The position numbers were made by a program, and so were the translations under genes. From contig JAVXUO010000425.1 in assembly GCA_033065855.1 (NCBI GenBank), positions 372,001 to 436,000 on the forward strand: a stretch of 64,000 nt of DNA, read 5' to 3'. Below the pieces are notes generated by a model. That model did no database searches. It was not told the DNA's origin and worked only from the letters and a program-made list of their open reading frames with translations. Numbering within the stretch: the first letter of the stretch is position 1; each line of letters starts with the position of its first letter. The stretch comes from Escallonia rubra (taxonomy: Eukaryota; Streptophyta; Magnoliopsida; Escalloniales; Escalloniaceae). This document shows positions 49,603 through 61,181 of the stretch, piece by piece.

Positions 49603-49752
49603 TTAGCGATTATTAATTGTCACTATATACGGAATTAAAAGAAGATTATTACAACTCGGATAGCAACTGAGATTTGCTTTTTTTATTTTATAATAGTTGT
49701 CTAGCTTGAAACCTACTATGCATGAAGTTTTCAGTTGTTTCTAACGAAACTA

Positions 49753-49910
49753 ATGATTTTAAGAACGTGGTTTGTGCAAGCTTGCACTTGGTTTGGAGAG
49801 TCGAATAAGAAAGTCGAAACATGATGCTCATGATTTTGAGAACGTGGTTTGTGCAAGTTTGCACTTGGTTTGGAGAGTTGATTGATTGATTGAATAAGAA
49901 AGTTGAAACA
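49753..49910. repeat. Tandem duplication of about 78 bp
   Basis: Two successive units each contain 'AACGTGGTTTGTGCAAG', 'TTGCACTTGGTTTGGAGAGT' and 'gaataagaaagt(c/t)gaaac'. The second has an extra TTGA repeat. Confidence 0.9.
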
Positions 49911-50551
49911 TCATGATGAGACAAATCTCACACTCCCCACAGTAGCACAAGGGTTTGGAAATTTTGAGAGGTGTCTGGAAGGTCTATCAGACATTCCAGA
50001 AGCCTGGATTAACTGCATTTCCTCTTTATGGCACAACCAAAGATATTAAAAAGCACAGTGAGCAGTACTCTGCACAGCCTTTTGACCCGTGGCCTCACCA
50101 CCACCATACAACCAAAAGCCAAAGTGTGACTGCACCATGCGGCCTATCAACCACCAAGTCCGTTGTGTTAGATACAAGCAACAAAAAGGAAAGAGGGTTT
50201 CGCCTCCCCCCTCTTTATTTAGCTAAAATCACACCTAAGAGGGGAAGCTGAAATCAGATGGCGACCACGCTGAGACTCTAACCCCACTTCATAATTATGG
50301 AAGTTGGATTAGTAACCATCTCGCGACGTTCGGTTACATTTTCACCGAAGCGTATCCAATTAGGTAGTGTTTGTTTTCTACCTTCATCGACGTTAACAGC
50401 GGTCACAAACCAACTGTAAGGCGTGCATTGGTGCTAAAGAAAAGGCATTGAAAGAAAAAGGAGGAACTTTAATGGACCTATATGTTGCTTTGAGTACAAA
50501 TTTTCCCTCTGTGGTTCAGTCACTCGATTGTTGTGCAACTTTTGGTATGCA
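49911..50551. other. 3' flank of the plastid terminal oxidase gene
   Basis: No gene is supported. The part nearest 50551 is the presumed 3' UTR of PTOX (minus strand). Confidence 0.5.
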
Positions 50552-53500
50552 TTACTTTTGGTTTGCTGGTGGATGGGCAACAGATTTCTTTACACAATCT
50601 ACAATACCTTCACAGTCAGCCTCAGGCAGGATACAGCTTGAATCATCTTCCAAGGCATAATCTGGATTCGAGTGAGGAGACCGAAGGTTTCCGTGAGTTT
50701 GACAGGCCTTCATTGTCTTGCAATGTTCCGCTTCATCGTCTCTAATGTTTAGAAACACATCATACAAGTTCTCTGTAAAAGGAACAAATATAAGCTCTTC
50801 TTAGTGTGACTCCCTTATGTTTACATTTTTTTTATCCCTAGAGATAGAGATGTATCTCTTGTGTTCTCAAGCATTATAGCGCAAGTTTACTAGCTTCAAA
50901 AGTAAAAATTATTTGTACCAAAAAAATAAGTAAAAATTATTGCTCCCGGTCTAAAACAACAGTAGCACAGCATCCAGGAAAAAAGAAGTTACTAAAAATA
51001 TTATAAACATCCTCCATACATGAATAACACATCATCACATACTTTATTTTTTAGAGGATCTTAGACTTGCATTCATATAAAGAAAAGGTAGCAGAGGAAA
51101 TTAGCCACCTTAGGTTAGTTGAACTAAACATTACAGCTTTACAAAAGGTTACAAAAGGAGGAACAGGTCATGGTGCATAAAGTAAGGGCCATGGCAATAA
51201 ATATACGAAGCAGCGTGGCAAGAAGCAGAGGGCAAAATCCCCAGATGGTCATCATGACATACTTAAGTGGATAACTTCAGTGGAGTACTTCCTCTCAGTT
51301 CCACAACTCATGCAGACTCTTAAAAGGAAAACAGAAAAAGAGAACAAGTAAAAGTTGATTAAGAAGTTTTGTCTTTTTGTTAATTGGCATCTAGGCAACT
51401 CAAAACACCTAGGAATGCCAGCTCAATCACCATCATCCAGGCCCAAACTAGTTGGGCTACATGATTCCTTTTCTTCCAGAATACCAGCTCAATAACATCA
51501 CAAAGGTTATGAATACAGTGCAACTACCAACATGCTAGTTAAGACTTAGACCTAAAAAAGTTAAATACTAATTACTTATCTCTTAGCTCTATGTAGTTAA
51601 GGACTACAAACTCGGGCATATATTCGTACCTATTTTTGGCCTTCGAGAATTGGGAGCTCTTGCAGTTTGAAATTCATCTGGAAATCAACGCTTAAAGGTT
51701 GTTAGACATGGACCACAAACTGGAAGAAAGAGCACCTTAGGCCGTAAAAACATACTTACCAAACAAGTACATGTCATCTTCGGTGTAGTATTTTACAGCA
51801 ACCTTAGATGGAGGCAGTTTCTTCAATTCCTCTACAAAGAAAGAGCAGGCCAATATATTAACCATGTTTTGTAGGCGAGGAATAAGTCTATGTACAACAA
51901 AAAACCAATAATATGGACACTTGCATTTACGAGCACCCTGTGCCAAAACGCTTGCATTAACACGGGATCAGATTAGCATGTTGAAATAACAACTGCAGAT
52001 TACTTTTGTAACCAAATTTGAAAGCAGGTCACAAGTTGCAAGCAAAAAATACAGTGAAAATCCATTTGCAGCTACTCGGATTATTAGGATCATGCACTGG
52101 ACTCTTTAGCACATTAAGAAATGTTTATATTCATGTGATGTTGAATGAGCATAATCTGGTTAATAATAGCATGTCTATCCTTGTATTTTTATTTCCACAG
52201 TTTGTGGTGTATCCAATTTATGGGCATACAACACGGGGTGCAACTAAGAAAAGATAGTAAAACACTTAAGTTTCTAGGCATTACCTCCTCGGGCCTTTAT
52301 AAATTTGTCATAAGTTTCAAATGCATGGCCTTCCACACATTCAGAAAAATGATCTGCAGAAGATAAAAAATAATAGAATCTCAGAACAATGCAATAATGA
52401 TGGCTAATTGTGGGGACTAATCTTTCCCTTTTACCGAGCCCATGATGGGGGGATAATCTACATAGAGCTAAGGTCTTCGCACGCGCGTGTGTGGGTGTGC
52501 GTGTGTGTGTTTGAAAGAGAGTGAGAGTCACTTATTTCATGCAAATAACCTCTTCTAAAATGACCTGGCGGGGCAACAGGAAGAGAAGCAGGAGGAAGAA
52601 GATAGAGTTTAAACCTAGGGGAATTCTGTCTTATGTCACAGAGGTTGCATGATAAGTAAAATGAAGGAGAGTGCTCAGTGCAGACAATAAAACCATTTTG
52701 TTTGTGTTTATGTGTGTGTGAGTTTGAGTGTGTGTGAGAGAGACAGAAGGGGAAAGAGGAGGGGAGGGGGATAATTTCAAGAATAACCAATTTGCTTCTT
52801 CAGAAAGTTCTGACATGGGTTTTTAATCGATAAAGAAAAAAGCACAAATTTCACACATGAATATATTTACCAGCATATATGACTGTGTGGGAGGATATGG
52901 ACAAGGATTTAGCACAAAAAAATAACCAGTTTCAATAAGACTTACAAGCCATTCTGGGGCTCAAAGTATACATGAAAGCTGTCATAAAATAATAAAAGAC
53001 TGCAATATGCTGAGCCAGGAAGCGGTCAAACCACCAAGCATTACCCCCCAATTCCTGCAAAAAATCCCATAATCACCAAATATGCCAGTAGAACTTCAGA
53101 AAGTAATAATTTCTGAATTCTTAAGTAGAATTTCAAGCTCACGTCATCAAATGATTGAATTGAAGAAACTCATGAAGCTAACACCCTAATGACCCAGCTT
53201 CACTTCCAACTTGCATTTACATGCTAACTACACACGTGGACCAAATCAGCGATTTTCTTTATTTCAAGTGTGTTATTTTCAAAGCATGATAAATGAAATA
53301 CCTGCAGTGCCTGCATGAAATCTCTAATCTTAAACCTTCCTGTTTTTAGATTGATTCACAAAACCATTCGATATGCAAAGAAATTAAAAAAAGTAATGAA
53401 AACAGATTTTTGTGTTCTCCTGGTTCAGAATGTCATGTATTTTTAAGGCTTATAAAAGGCTGGAAGTAATGATTGTGCAAAAACAAACAGTAAAGAGAAA

Positions 53501-56500
53501 GAAACTTTTGAAGTGAGGAGAAATTTTTTTTGGAGATGGTAACCATCTCATCTATTCACCTACCTTTCCTCCAATTTCTTTTATAATTTTGTTTCTGATA
53601 TTCTTCCTTTGATGCTACACGTCACTACTCAGAATAGGAAGCTGTGTAAAACCAAAAGTTCTAATATAGATAAGAACAGCATTACTGTGGCAGCCTTCTG
53701 ACTCGTGACACTTTTCAAAGTGAGGGTAAGCTTCCAAAGGAATTTTTTTTTCCTAAAAGGTTCAATATTGGTCATGTTTGCACCCCAAAAAATCACCTTC
53801 AGAACTTCCAAAAATTCTTAACTTCATACTTCTCAAGCCAGCATCGACTTACAGAATAAAGCATATCATTTGGGACACGGGGACAAATACTGGGATGGAG
53901 ATATACAGCAGATTTAGAGAGAGAATATCCGTTCACTACAAAGACGTAGAAATCTGTAAGCAGAGAGATCAAATATGCTTAAACAATAGCATTACCTCCA
54001 TAATAAGTAGATGGTGCATCTCATTCCAGCTCTCAGCAAAATGGACCTTCAGATAGTCTGCTCTTCTCCACCAACCAAAACTCTCATACATGTGCAGAAC
54101 AGACATAAAGGCTGCCATAACAAAGAAATAAAGCTGTAGGTCCTGGTAAAATCTAAAAAACGACAATTCTGCAATTGTGAAACTTAGCTTTTATGACGCT
54201 CTTTAAAAAACAACTCAGAAAATTTTGGCAGGAAATTTTCAAAGAACCAATGTGTCATCAAAGTTATCAGCTTGAAATACCCTCGATATACTCGACTTCC
54301 ATTAATTCTACGAAAAGGCGGCAAATTATGTTTACAATCACTTCGGATCCATAGAAGAATATTTTGAAGCTTCATTTCTTAAAACCCTTAGAATAGCTTA
54401 TTCACAACCCGCTTAACATTCGGACCTTCTTCAAGCCAATACAACAAAGATAAGTGGGACTTTCAGGAAATAATTTCATAAATATGACCTGATTCCAGTG
54501 AAAATAGTTAAATCCAACTAACTGTAATTTCAATCTTAGCATTAGACCCATAACATATTTCAGTCAAGTAAGGATTTTAGCAAATTAAAGGATCTTATTA
54601 ACCAATGCAGAAACAAGTTGGATTTTGTTGGTAATAAGCATCTTTTTTACCACAAAATCATCAAGCTAAGTTAACTTCAATAATTGACAAGAAAAGTAAA
54701 TCATTTCAGACATAAAATCTACAAGGGCATCTCACTCAATCTTCTCTCGTCATTCGATTACTGCTAATCTGGATGCAAATGCAGGCAATCTAAGCTTCTA
54801 AAAGCATAACCAGGACCTTATGCCAAAATTTGAGGGATCAACATCATCACCGTTACCTTAAAGTCTCCTAGCTTATTCTGTGTCATAACCAACCTTAAGG
54901 TCTGAACAAAAACTAAAAGGGAGACCTTTTTACACTTACCAAAGTAAGGAACTCTTGCGATAGTTTCCAGGACGAAAAACCTTGGATAGTCTCGGTCATG
55001 GTACAGGGTGTCCAGTACCTTAATCACTGAATCCTGATATGATGAACAAATAACGTTAAGAATGAAAAGCGTGAAACTCCGGCGGATACCGAACTGTCTA
55101 GATTGACCAGGGTCAATATTAGTGACCCAAGGACACGTATCAACAAATAAAATTAGGTCAGTGACATAGTCACAGACAACGCATGTATCAAATGAAAATT
55201 GATATGACAAAAGAATCAATGAACTGAGTTTCTCACATTTGTACTTTTGAACTGTAATGTTTATCAACAGCACAGATAACATGAAAATTGGTTTAAAATA
55301 AAAAAGTACATCGCGTTTCAGAAGATAAGGGAACAAGAACTTACCGTGAGAAAGATATTTATAGATTGCTCAACCTTTATAACCCAACTCTCCATAAGGC
55401 TACTGGAGGATGAACTCTCTGGTGGCTCCGCTTGGCTGCCAGTCCCATTGCCATCAGGAAAACTCTTAGGTTGAAATGACTCCTCCACAACTACTGTCTC
55501 CTCATTCTCTTGCAAAATTGTTGCTTTGACTTTTGTCAACTTCCTATATGAATAACAATCATAAGCATATTTCAACATGATTTCTACAAACAATCTTTCA
55601 AACGTAACAGGGCTTAATAAGTAGCGATATCCATCCTAAACACCGTGGAAAAAAAGAATCTGGCAACTACCCTCATATGCACTATCTGAAGCTAACAAAT
55701 CATACAAAAATTCTAGATTCCAAATCTTAAACCGTACATCTACACATACACACACATTAGATGCAAAATGTAGGCCTGCATTCTTACTACCGGAATCTAT
55801 TGGTGACGATGTGCTTTTCATCTTTCAAATAAATCAAATTCACCAAAATTAACGCGCGAATCTCATTCAACCGTGAATTTGCATTAAGTTACTAATCCAA
55901 ATACTCTTTCCCAATTTTTATTCCACACCATCATAGCAGAAAAACTAGAGCAGTAATAACAATGGACAGAACTATATAAAAGCTAAAGAGTACTCCCTCC
56001 ATTTCATCAGATTTCCCTTTGAGTCTTTTCATATTCCTCGGAAAGGTGTAGTACGTCCCTGACTAAACTCATTATTTTTATCCTTGCTTGACTTGACGGA
56101 CAATACTTATTTAACGAATGATTGCTATTTCAGTTAAAATTGAACATTTACATGAACCAAAAACATTTATCCTAGGAATTCGAAAAAAAGTCACAAAGGA
56201 AAAAATCCAATATGTTGGAGATAACTCTAATTACTGTACGCGCGCGCGCACAACACACACATACGCATGTGCAACTCTAATCACTAGCGCTTTCGCTCTA
56301 CGCCGTCCCGCTCCCACTCGAGCTACCAGTGACCTAGCACAATTACTTTTGCTTCCCTAAATACACGATTACACATACACGTGTGCTTAAAATGGAAATA
56401 TAAATGCGTAAGTGACTAGCTGATTAATATCCAAAAGCTGAGCAAAAAAATTGAAACTTAAAACAATCACCTGGAAAGCAGTAAATCAGAAGAACCGGCA

Positions 56501-56634
56501 TGAAGGGGACCAAAACGCAAAGAATTTTGCGCGTAGAGCAAGGAGGCCGAAGAAGCTGTCAAACTCCTTGCTTTCAGCGACGAAGACGGCGAGACTGAGA
56601 CCGAAGATAAGGTTGAAGAGAGAGAGGCCGCCAT
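50552..56634 (-). CDS. PTOX: Plastid terminal oxidase (plastoquinol oxidase, IMMUTANS)
   Basis: Nine exons, all with GT/AG borders and matching phases, give 363 residues: 56634-56471, 55543-55345, 55033-54940, 54111-53996, 53054-52946, 52353-52285, 51831-51760, 51677-51630, 50772-50552. Exon 1 encodes a Ser/Ala-rich, acid-poor chloroplast transit peptide (MAASLSSTLSSVSVSPSSSL). The enzyme is a di-iron oxidase on thylakoid membranes that passes electrons from plastoquinol to O2, needed for carotenoid desaturation and as a safety valve in chlororespiration. Iron ligands of the family are present: Glu in VLETIARVPYF, Glu and His in WNEMHH, Glu in FSECVEGHAFETYDKF, and Glu and His in DDEAEH. Exon 8 is exactly 48 nt, the length of the conserved 16-residue exon-8 module known in Arabidopsis IMMUTANS. 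The product is a little longer than Arabidopsis. No defect is seen. Confidence 0.96.
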
Positions 56635-56947
56635 CGCAATTTCTCTCCCTCAACACGCGAAGATTCCGTCACAGAATTTGTTGGATTGGGAAATGAAACC
56701 AAACAATGGAAAGTGTGAAATGGTGAGAATTGAGGAAGGGGACGAACATTTTGAAACAAGGTGGGCAAAAAGATCTGTTCACGGCTTGTGCTTTGTCGTT
56801 TTGGACTTGGGTACGGGTAGCGGTTGGGTTGGCGCATATTCCTTGTTTGTCTTCCGTGGGGCGGCCCGGGCCGCGGGTCACTATTCACGGTCTTCACCGT
56901 CCGTTTAAGATCGGGCTAATTGACCGAAATCAAGTAACTACACTAAA
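56635..56947 (-). promoter_or_regulatory. 5' leader and promoter region of PTOX
   Basis: About 310 bp of GC-richer sequence between the PTOX start codon and a transposon end. I cannot fix a TATA box. Confidence 0.4.
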
Positions 56948-57010
56948 GGGCCGTTTGACAGCCATTTTTTTTGCTCTTTTTTGGCCCTCTTCTCTTTTTT
57001 TCCAAAATTC
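56948..57010. mobile_element. Single transposon end related to the 241-1388 element
   Basis: GGGCCGTTTGACAG followed by 'TTTTTTGCTCTTTTTTGGCCC' closely matches the reverse complement of the right end of the element at 241-1388. No partner end is found downstream, so this is a truncated copy. Confidence 0.6.
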
Positions 57011-58644
57011 CATGAAAGTTGGGTCCCAAATAAATTAGTCATATCAGACTTAACACATATATTAAGAATTTAAATTATATATTATAATTATATATTTTAT
57101 TCTTTAGAGAGAGGGAGGAAGAAAGTGGGTCAAGAGTAAAAAAATTGATAGTGGAGTGTTAACCGTGAATGAAAAAATAGAATAAAAAAGTATAAAAAAA
57201 CGTGCCCAAAGAAAGCAATGAGTTGGTGGCTTGGTATAGAGTTAAAATGTGCAGAGTTGAAAATATCAAAATAAAAACTAAGAAAATGGTACCCAAACTG
57301 GGGTATCAGTGGATAAGCACATCTTTCGGATCAGACTCTCCTTCATAGCAATCACAATATTGTCTCCAAGATTGTAAATGGAGTTTTTGTGACGACAATA
57401 GTCATATTATTTAGCCAGAGTTTGTTGCCAATTTTGTGGAAGAACGTCAATGAAATTTGGTGACCATATTTACGTTATTGTGCAGGGAGGTCGAAGGAGG
57501 TTTGCTTTAATCAAACTAAGAGAAACAACTTATACTTTGACTAGCATATTAGAGTTCATAGTTTCTCCCTGCAATGGATGTCAAGTTGTGAACATAGTTT
57601 GGTTAGCATTTGGACAACATATTAATGCTGATTGTAATTAGAAAATATCTCTATTTATAGAAGTTAATTCTTCTTTTGTTTCATTCTTTGCAAAAATATA
57701 CAGCCTTCCTGGTTTTGGGTTGCGCTCCAACACTTAAAAGAGAAGGCCTTAAACGTGGGCCATTTTGCGAGCTATTGATACCTTCAGCCGTCTTGAAAAA
57801 CTTTCGGGGATCCAAGCCCACCAAAGATGGGCCTCTCAAAAGTAGATATTAAGAATTTAAGAAAATTATTTAGTCTAGTCCCGGTGCCTGTAAATATATG
57901 GATTTTGCAAAGATAATGTGCCGTAACATAAATAAATAGGTAGCATCATCGCTCCAATCAATGTCTGCTTTGACAGTAGAGCTAGCCACTATTTACTACC
58001 AAAGTACCAGGTTTAAAACTCAATGACCCTATTTCTTTTTTTGTCATTTTTTTGGTTTAAACAATAAGAGATACTTCTGAACTAATTTACGTGTCAATAA
58101 AAAATATGTTCCTTCTCTCAGGAATTTTATGATCGTTGCCCCCATATCGACTCGGTGCATTTGGAAAATGTTGGTACTAACTTTAAAATTTGAAATTAGA
58201 AAGTCAAATAAGATAGCAATCTCCTTAACTATCTGACCCTTTATTATAGTTTAAATGGAAGATAATGTATTTGTAAATGACGACATAAAGCCTAGTAAAA
58301 AAAATTTGGCCACGTTGACATCATCTGACTTTTGTGAGAGAACGCATTCGTTAACTTGCACTTTTCTTACTGCTAGAGTTTGTTTAAGGTTAATTTTAAA
58401 AGACCAATTTTAGCTTATACCAGAATCATTTCTAAACAAATATTCCTTTCGTTCATTTTTATTTGATCACTTTCGACTTGTTCGTTTATTTAAGATATAA
58501 ATTACTAGTTAATTTATTTCAAGTATTACCAGTTTTATTTCACAAAAAGTAACTAAAATCGCAAAAACGTGTTAAGATAAAAGGTACTAAAATCTGCCTC
58601 AGTATAATAATGTGACCGCGGAGGACTTCATAAGCCCTCAAACA
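57011..58644. other. Intergenic region
   Basis: AT-rich DNA with no recognisable gene or structured element. Confidence 0.5.
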
Positions 58645-59612
58645 GTCACGACCAGTGTTGTAAAAAGTGCGCCTAGGTGCCAGACGCAGCTATGCTCACA
58701 CAGCCAGCGCGCTTCGCCTAGGCCTAGGCTTAACGCATTCAAGGAGGCGCGCGCCTCGTGTGCCCAGGCGCCAAGGCGCGCCAAGGCGGTGGAGGCGCCA
58801 AGCTAGGCGCAAGGCTGTGAATAGCCGTTGGATCTTCCTGTTTATCTTTACCAAATCAAAACACCTTTCTAATTTTCTTCACCCAAGCTCTCTCACAGTC
58901 TCTCGCGGTCTCCTCGTGACCCAAAACGGCAAGACCCAAATCTGAGTTCATTGTCGTCGGCCCGTGATCCGTCGTAGTCTCAGGCTCTCACGGGCTCTTA
59001 CCTCGCGAGTTGCGACCCAAGATGGCAAGACCCAAATCTCAGTTCGTCGCCGTCGGCCTGTGAACCGTCGCAGCTCGCCGGAGCATCTCTCCCGCACCCG
59101 ACGCACTTCCCAGTCGCTGGCGTTGCTTCAGTCGCCTGCACCTCAGTCGCTGGTGCCCTTCGCAGCTGCTGCTCTGGTTTTTCCCCAGGTTTGTGTTCTG
59201 ACTCTTTCCATTCTTGAAGATGCTTTCTCTCTCTTTTGGTTTCTAGTCTTTGAAAGTTATTTGATCCGCTACTAATCTCCTGCTTTTTGTTTTCCCCCAT
59301 TCAATGACACTTCGAAAACTTATGTTTGCTGTGACTTGTGAGAATTGAGATGATATGCTGTGAAAATTCATGATATATGGGGTGAATGGTGATGTAATTG
59401 ATGGTTTATAATCTTCCTGGTAAGAGTTTTTAAGTTTTGGAAGTTTGTTAATTGTCAAGTTCTTATTTTTTTTTAACATAATTTATTGTTTTAATGTATT
59501 ATTATTTATTTATTTTAATATTGCGCCTCGCTTCGACAAGGCGCGCGCATGCGCCTAAGCTTCTACCTTTCGCCTTAGGTGCGCCTGCGCCTTAAACAAC
59601 ATCGGTCACGAC
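58645..59612. mobile_element. hAT-superfamily non-autonomous element with 8-bp target duplication
   Basis: The element proper is 58653-59604, flanked by identical 8-bp GTCACGAC (58645-58652 and 59605-59612). The ends are CAGTGTTGT and, reverse-complemented, CGATGTTGT. Subterminal regions are dense in short GGCGC/GCGCC words on both strands, typical of hAT transposase binding regions. The interior (58810-59270) is not random. It has a CTCTCACAGTCTCTCGCGGT-like leader, a duplicated 'caaga(t/c)ggcaagacccaaatct' word and a donor-like CCCAGGTTTG, as if it were the leader and first exon left from a larger autonomous element. No transposase domain remains. Confidence 0.85.
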
Positions 59613-61050
59613 TAATATTTAATTAGAGGGACATGAAATGTCTTATGGCGAAAAATATGGGATAGCTTAGTAATTAAAAGGTCAAACATAATTGTTAAAA
59701 AAAATTTAATCCATAACCTTCACTCCTTAGAATTATAAATTTAACCATTTTTTTATTTAATATTTTAAGTTTCTACCATCTCAAAATTAATCACAACCTC
59801 TCAAAAATTGAGACGCAGACATTTTAAAAAAGAGAAGATGGATCCGCGTCTAAAGTGGACCTGCCTTTCTATTCCTAGTTGACAGCTGTAGCTCACGATA
59901 TTGCTTTTTGTCAACATTCGCACGTGAGCTGGCTTTTAAAACTCAACTGCCCAGCAACCGCCCCGCGCAAACTTGTCCTACACGTGGACGCCCCCGATCA
60001 CCTATCATCCTATGGACGAAAAAAGAAGATGAAAAAAAGAACGGACCCGATTTGGAATCCGTGAATTCTTTGCTGCAGAGGAACCTAACCAGTCACACCT
60101 AAAATCGTTTAAGTAATTGCTACGTCATTAACTTGATCTAAATTATAATGAAAGTCTTGATCGAGTTACGATGCGGTTTGAGCTTCATTAAACCTATGGT
60201 GTTAATAGGTTTTATCAAAGGGCTGATATTTAAATTGAATTTTTTTTGCTGATACTCGAATTGAAACAATTTTCCTCCTACTCGTCGTATAATAACATTT
60301 AATGGTGGTTAAATATTTATATTGAATTTTATTTAGTGACATAAAAAAAAATACTGCTTAGAATGACCGCTGAAAATATTAGCAGAAAATCAACTAGAAA
60401 TATTTAGCAGCCAAAATTTATTTATCTACAATTTACTCTTAGTCTATCTTCATAAGTTGCCAAAAATAAACTTTGCTATGATCAAATACTCTTTTATTGG
60501 TTGGATGGTAAAGACTGTTCTCAGACTGACTTTAACGACAATCGAGACTAAATCTCATTTTTAAGTGATCTTAAAGGCACAAACACTCAATAAAACGACC
60601 AACTTCTCTATTTGTCGGTTAGACAATTAATCAAATGATCTCATCTAGTCAAATTCAGATTAAGATCTTTTGCTATACATGGTCTAAATTGTGATAAAAG
60701 AATATCGCTCCATATATTTTAGTGACAAAATATTATCACAATATATTTTATCAATAACGACTTAACACTTTAAGTGTTAATTTTTTAGCAACAAAACTGT
60801 TTACGGTAGAAAGTAGAAATAACGTACAACGGAAAAGACAAACTTTAACCCCGACTAAGAGATTATCTTTAATTATTTTTTAACTAAATTCTACAAGGCC
60901 AGATTTATAAATAGAATATATAAAAACAACAAAAATCACCAGGACACCTGGAAGCGATCGCTTTCCCAAATTACGCACTCCTGTTGGCTTATAAATCACG
61001 TACGTCACTCAAATTTCAACAAGAAACCAGAGCCAATAATTGAAAAAAAA
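59613..61050. other. Intergenic region upstream of the DUF3537 gene
   Basis: AT-rich. Between 60300 and 60790 short 'tttagtgac' and 'ttttttagcaac' words suggest scattered remnants of small MITEs. No gene is supported. The promoter of the next gene lies within the last few hundred bases. Confidence 0.45.
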
Positions 61051-61094
61051 AGGGACCAATTCCCTCCCCTCAAGGGACCAATTCCCTCCCCTCT
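61051..61094 (+). repeat. 22-bp tandem duplication in the leader of the DUF3537 gene
   Basis: AGGGACCAATTCCCTCCCCT followed by two bases occurs twice in a row, about 90-130 bases upstream of the start codon. Each unit holds a GGGA..TCCC inverted pair. Confidence 0.92.
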
Positions 61095-61181
61095 CTTCAC
61101 GTCTCTGACTCTGGCTCCGATCAAGTGTTTGACAAAATTCTTTCATCGGAGCAGATACAGGAGGAAGAAAGAGAGGACTCC

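Noticed and set aside
14909..56634. CLMP1, COP1 and PTOX as a functional cluster for chloroplast and light biology
   Set aside because: The genes are well separated, on their own promoters, with unrelated genes between them; such proximity is expected by chance.
61125..61181. Upstream in-frame ATG for the DUF3537 protein
   Set aside because: It would add 19 residues unlike the family N-terminus. The ATG at 61182 begins a typical acidic start.
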